Source: Chloroflexota bacterium (GTDB lineage: Bacteria > Chloroflexota > UBA6077 > CF-72). Taken from it: a stretch of DNA of 6,497 bases. Shown in pieces: positions 5,146 to 6,497 of the stretch; the stretch's first letter is position 1, and every line of letters starts with the position of its first letter. The position numbers were made by a program, and so were the translations under genes. Below the pieces are notes generated by a model. The model saw only the letters and a program-made list of their open reading frames with translations. It was not told where the DNA came from and searched no databases. The stretch covers positions 1 through 6,497 of the forward strand of contig JAFAPL010001053.1 in NCBI GenBank assembly GCA_019247135.1. The letters run 5' to 3'.

Positions 5146-6497
5146 ATGGGGCAGATCGGCGTGATGGGTACCTGGCGCCCAGGCATCGCGCCCGAGCGTG
5201 CGCCCGCGGCGGCGCGCCGCGGCGCACTCGGCCTGCTCTTCATCACCGTCTCCACCGCCGTCATCTATGTTCTGGCTCACTTTTGGGCCATAGCGTTCTG
5301 GCAGGCGAGTCTGCTCGGTGGGGCACTCGGCGTGCTGGCCCAGTTTGCTGGGGACGAGCGCTGGCTATTCGGCCATGCCGGACCCGACCGGACCACCTTC
5401 GAGCGGAATCACGCCGTCTCGCTCGCCGTCGTCGGACTCGTCTGGTGGTTCGTGGCCAACGTGCTCCGGCTCTTCGACATCGAATACCTGATCTCGGCCT
5501 TCGTCGGACTCGCCGTTGCCGCCGGGTACGGCGTGCTGAGCGGCACCGAGCCCTGGTACCGGTTCACGAGCACCGTCGACAACGTCATCGTCAGGCCGGT
5601 CGGCGAGTGGAGCGCCCGGCAGCGCCTGGAGCCCGAGCCGAGCGAACCGCCGCCAACGCCTGCGCCAGTCGGCCGCCTCGACGCGCTCCCTCGCCACCTG
5701 CTGCCGAGCCTGTTCCTGATCGCCGCCACCGCCTTCGCATTCCGCGAGACGCTCTTCTTCGGATACCGCTTCATCGGCAACTCCGACCGCCTGAACCACT
5801 ACATCTCGTTCATCCTCTACCACACGCACTATCTGGAGCAGGGCCACTTCGCGGCTTGGTCAGGCTTCATCTTCGACGGCTTCGACAGCCTTTCGCTGCC
5901 GATGAGTTTCGTCACGCCGCTGTATGCCATACCCGCGCTGTTGCGCACCGACGACGTCGTCGCGGTGTTTGGAATCATCGCGCCCATTCTGTTCGCGGCC
6001 GCCTTGATCCAGGCCTACTTCGTCGCGTATTTGCTCACCCGCGACCGATTAGCTTCGCTCGCGGGCGCCTGCACGTACGGCTTCGCCACGTACGGACTGC
6101 TGAAGATCGAGCAAAGCGATCAGACATATCTGTCTGTCCTCACTGCGCCCGCGTTTTTCTATCTCGTACACACGACGATCAAGCGTAACTGGATCAAACA
6201 CTGTGTTTTCCTGACGCTACTGATCGCGATCCACTTCTACTTCGCGTTTCTTCAGGAGTTCAGTTACAACGTCATCTTTTTCTTCGTGTACGCGGCTTAT
6301 CTGCTGTTGCGACGAAACGCGTACCCGATCATCGCGCTGACGCTGGCCATGATCTGGGGCGCGTTGCTCTCCGCGCCGCGATTACTCGTGCAGTACGGCA
6401 CGGTCGCCACGTCGGGCCGCGGCCGCCCGCAACCAACGATTCAGGATGTCGTCGACCTGCGAACCCTGTTGCGCTACTTCAGCCGCGATATCTTCGG
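5146..6497 (+). CDS. Second GtrA-YfhO fusion protein, tandem paralogue, 3' truncated by window end
   Basis: 450 codons are visible from the ATG at 5146 (476 from the ATG at 5068), and the frame is open at the right edge. Residues 26-140 form a four-helix GtrA-like domain: ALGLLFITVSTAVIYVLAHF, then QFAGDERWLFG at 66-76 matching the family signature, then two more helices around 91-109 and 113-131. The fourth helix ends in a divergent EPWYRF. A Pro/Glu-rich linker (about 155-178) joins it to the YfhO-type GT-C core, which starts near 184 and has the loop GNSDRLNHYISF with Asp 214. Motifs shared with the upstream copy include SLPMSF, QSDQTYLSVLTAP, YFAFLQEFSYN, LSAPRLL and FSRDIFG. The GtrA half is much less like the upstream copy than the GT-C half. 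The GT-C C-terminus lies beyond the window. The gene follows its paralogue by 67 bp with no terminator in between, so the two are probably one operon. The likely role is flipping and transfer of a lipid-linked sugar at the cell surface, by analogy only. Confidence 0.88.
   Translation, partial: MGQIGVMGTWRPGIAPERAPAAARRGALGLLFITVSTAVIYVLAHFWAIAFWQASLLGGALGVLAQFAGDERWLFGHAGPDRTTFERNHAVSLAVVGLVWWFVANVLRLFDIEYLISAFVGLAVAAGYGVLSGTEPWYRFTSTVDNVIVRPVGEWSARQRLEPEPSEPPPTPAPVGRLDALPRHLLPSLFLIAATAFAFRETLFFGYRFIGNSDRLNHYISFILYHTHYLEQGHFAAWSGFIFDGFDSLSLPMSFVTPLYAIPALLRTDDVVAVFGIIAPILFAAALIQAYFVAYLLTRDRLASLAGACTYGFATYGLLKIEQSDQTYLSVLTAPAFFYLVHTTIKRNWIKHCVFLTLLIAIHFYFAFLQEFSYNVIFFFVYAAYLLLRRNAYPIIALTLAMIWGALLSAPRLLVQYGTVATSGRGRPQPTIQDVVDLRTLLRYFSRDIF
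5749..6497 (+). repeat. Paralogous block, copy 2 (cut by window end)
   Basis: This is the second member of the ungapped pair described at 2655..3404. It reaches the right edge of the window, so the full length of the duplication is not visible. Upstream of 5749 the likeness fades within about 20 codons into the linker. Confidence 0.9.

Noticed and set aside
5209..5220. Perfect 12-bp GC palindrome considered as an operator or terminator stem
   Set aside because: It lies within an Ala/Arg-rich coding stretch of the second fusion gene, has no loop and no T run, and is expected by chance from GCG/CGC codons.
4710..5264. 184-codon minus-strand open frame spanning the junction of the two fusion genes
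   Set aside because: The composition is typical of an antisense shadow in GC-rich DNA; no hydrophobic or motif pattern, and both strands of the area are explained by the plus genes.
5283..6188. 301-codon plus-strand open frame with an ATG
   Set aside because: It is very rich in Arg, Ala and His with no domain pattern, and lies in another frame over the second GtrA-YfhO gene, whose frame aligns with its paralogue residue by residue.
2655..6497. Idea that the two similar blocks are an assembly duplication or a recent recombination repeat
   Set aside because: The copies differ at about a third of residues and at many silent sites, with exact matches no longer than about 23 bp, so they are real, old paralogues.

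Overview
GC-rich bacterial DNA, almost entirely coding, with four genes for membrane proteins. The theme is cell-surface glycosylation through polyprenyl-phosphate-linked sugars. No rRNA, tRNA, CRISPR, transposase or phage gene was seen. The host cannot be fixed from sequence alone. High GC, GTG/weak-RBS starts and GtrA/YfhO-type proteins would fit an uncultured Chloroflexota or another GC-rich lineage, but that is a guess.

Layout. (1) 3..431 (+): the 3' end of a small membrane protein whose cytoplasmic tail looks like a winged helix; its 5' end lies outside the window. (2) 2039..378 (-): an unrecognised polytopic membrane protein of about 553 residues, convergent with gene 1 and overlapping its last 54 bp. 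It has an acidic Asp-Glu pair in its first outer loop, as GT-C enzymes do. (3) 2046..5078 (+): a 1010-residue protein, divergent from gene 2 by only a few bases. It joins an N-terminal GtrA-type four-helix domain to a full-length YfhO-type GT-C membrane protein with a large extracytoplasmic C-terminus. (4) 5146 (or 5068) to the right edge (+): a second GtrA-YfhO fusion, a tandem paralogue of gene 3, cut by the window end.

How the genes may work together. In Firmicutes, three separate proteins glycosylate lipoteichoic acid: a CsbB-like GT2 that charges undecaprenyl phosphate, a GtrA/GtcA-family protein thought to flip the lipid-sugar, and YfhO, the GT-C that transfers the sugar outside. Here the last two appear fused in one polypeptide, and the fusion is present twice in tandem. 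The charging GT2 is not in the window and would be expected nearby. The two copies share about two thirds identity without gaps in the GT-C N-terminal half, but their GtrA halves have diverged strongly. That suggests the same catalytic chemistry with different lipid-sugar donors, or decay of one flippase module. The acceptor and the sugar cannot be read from the sequence.
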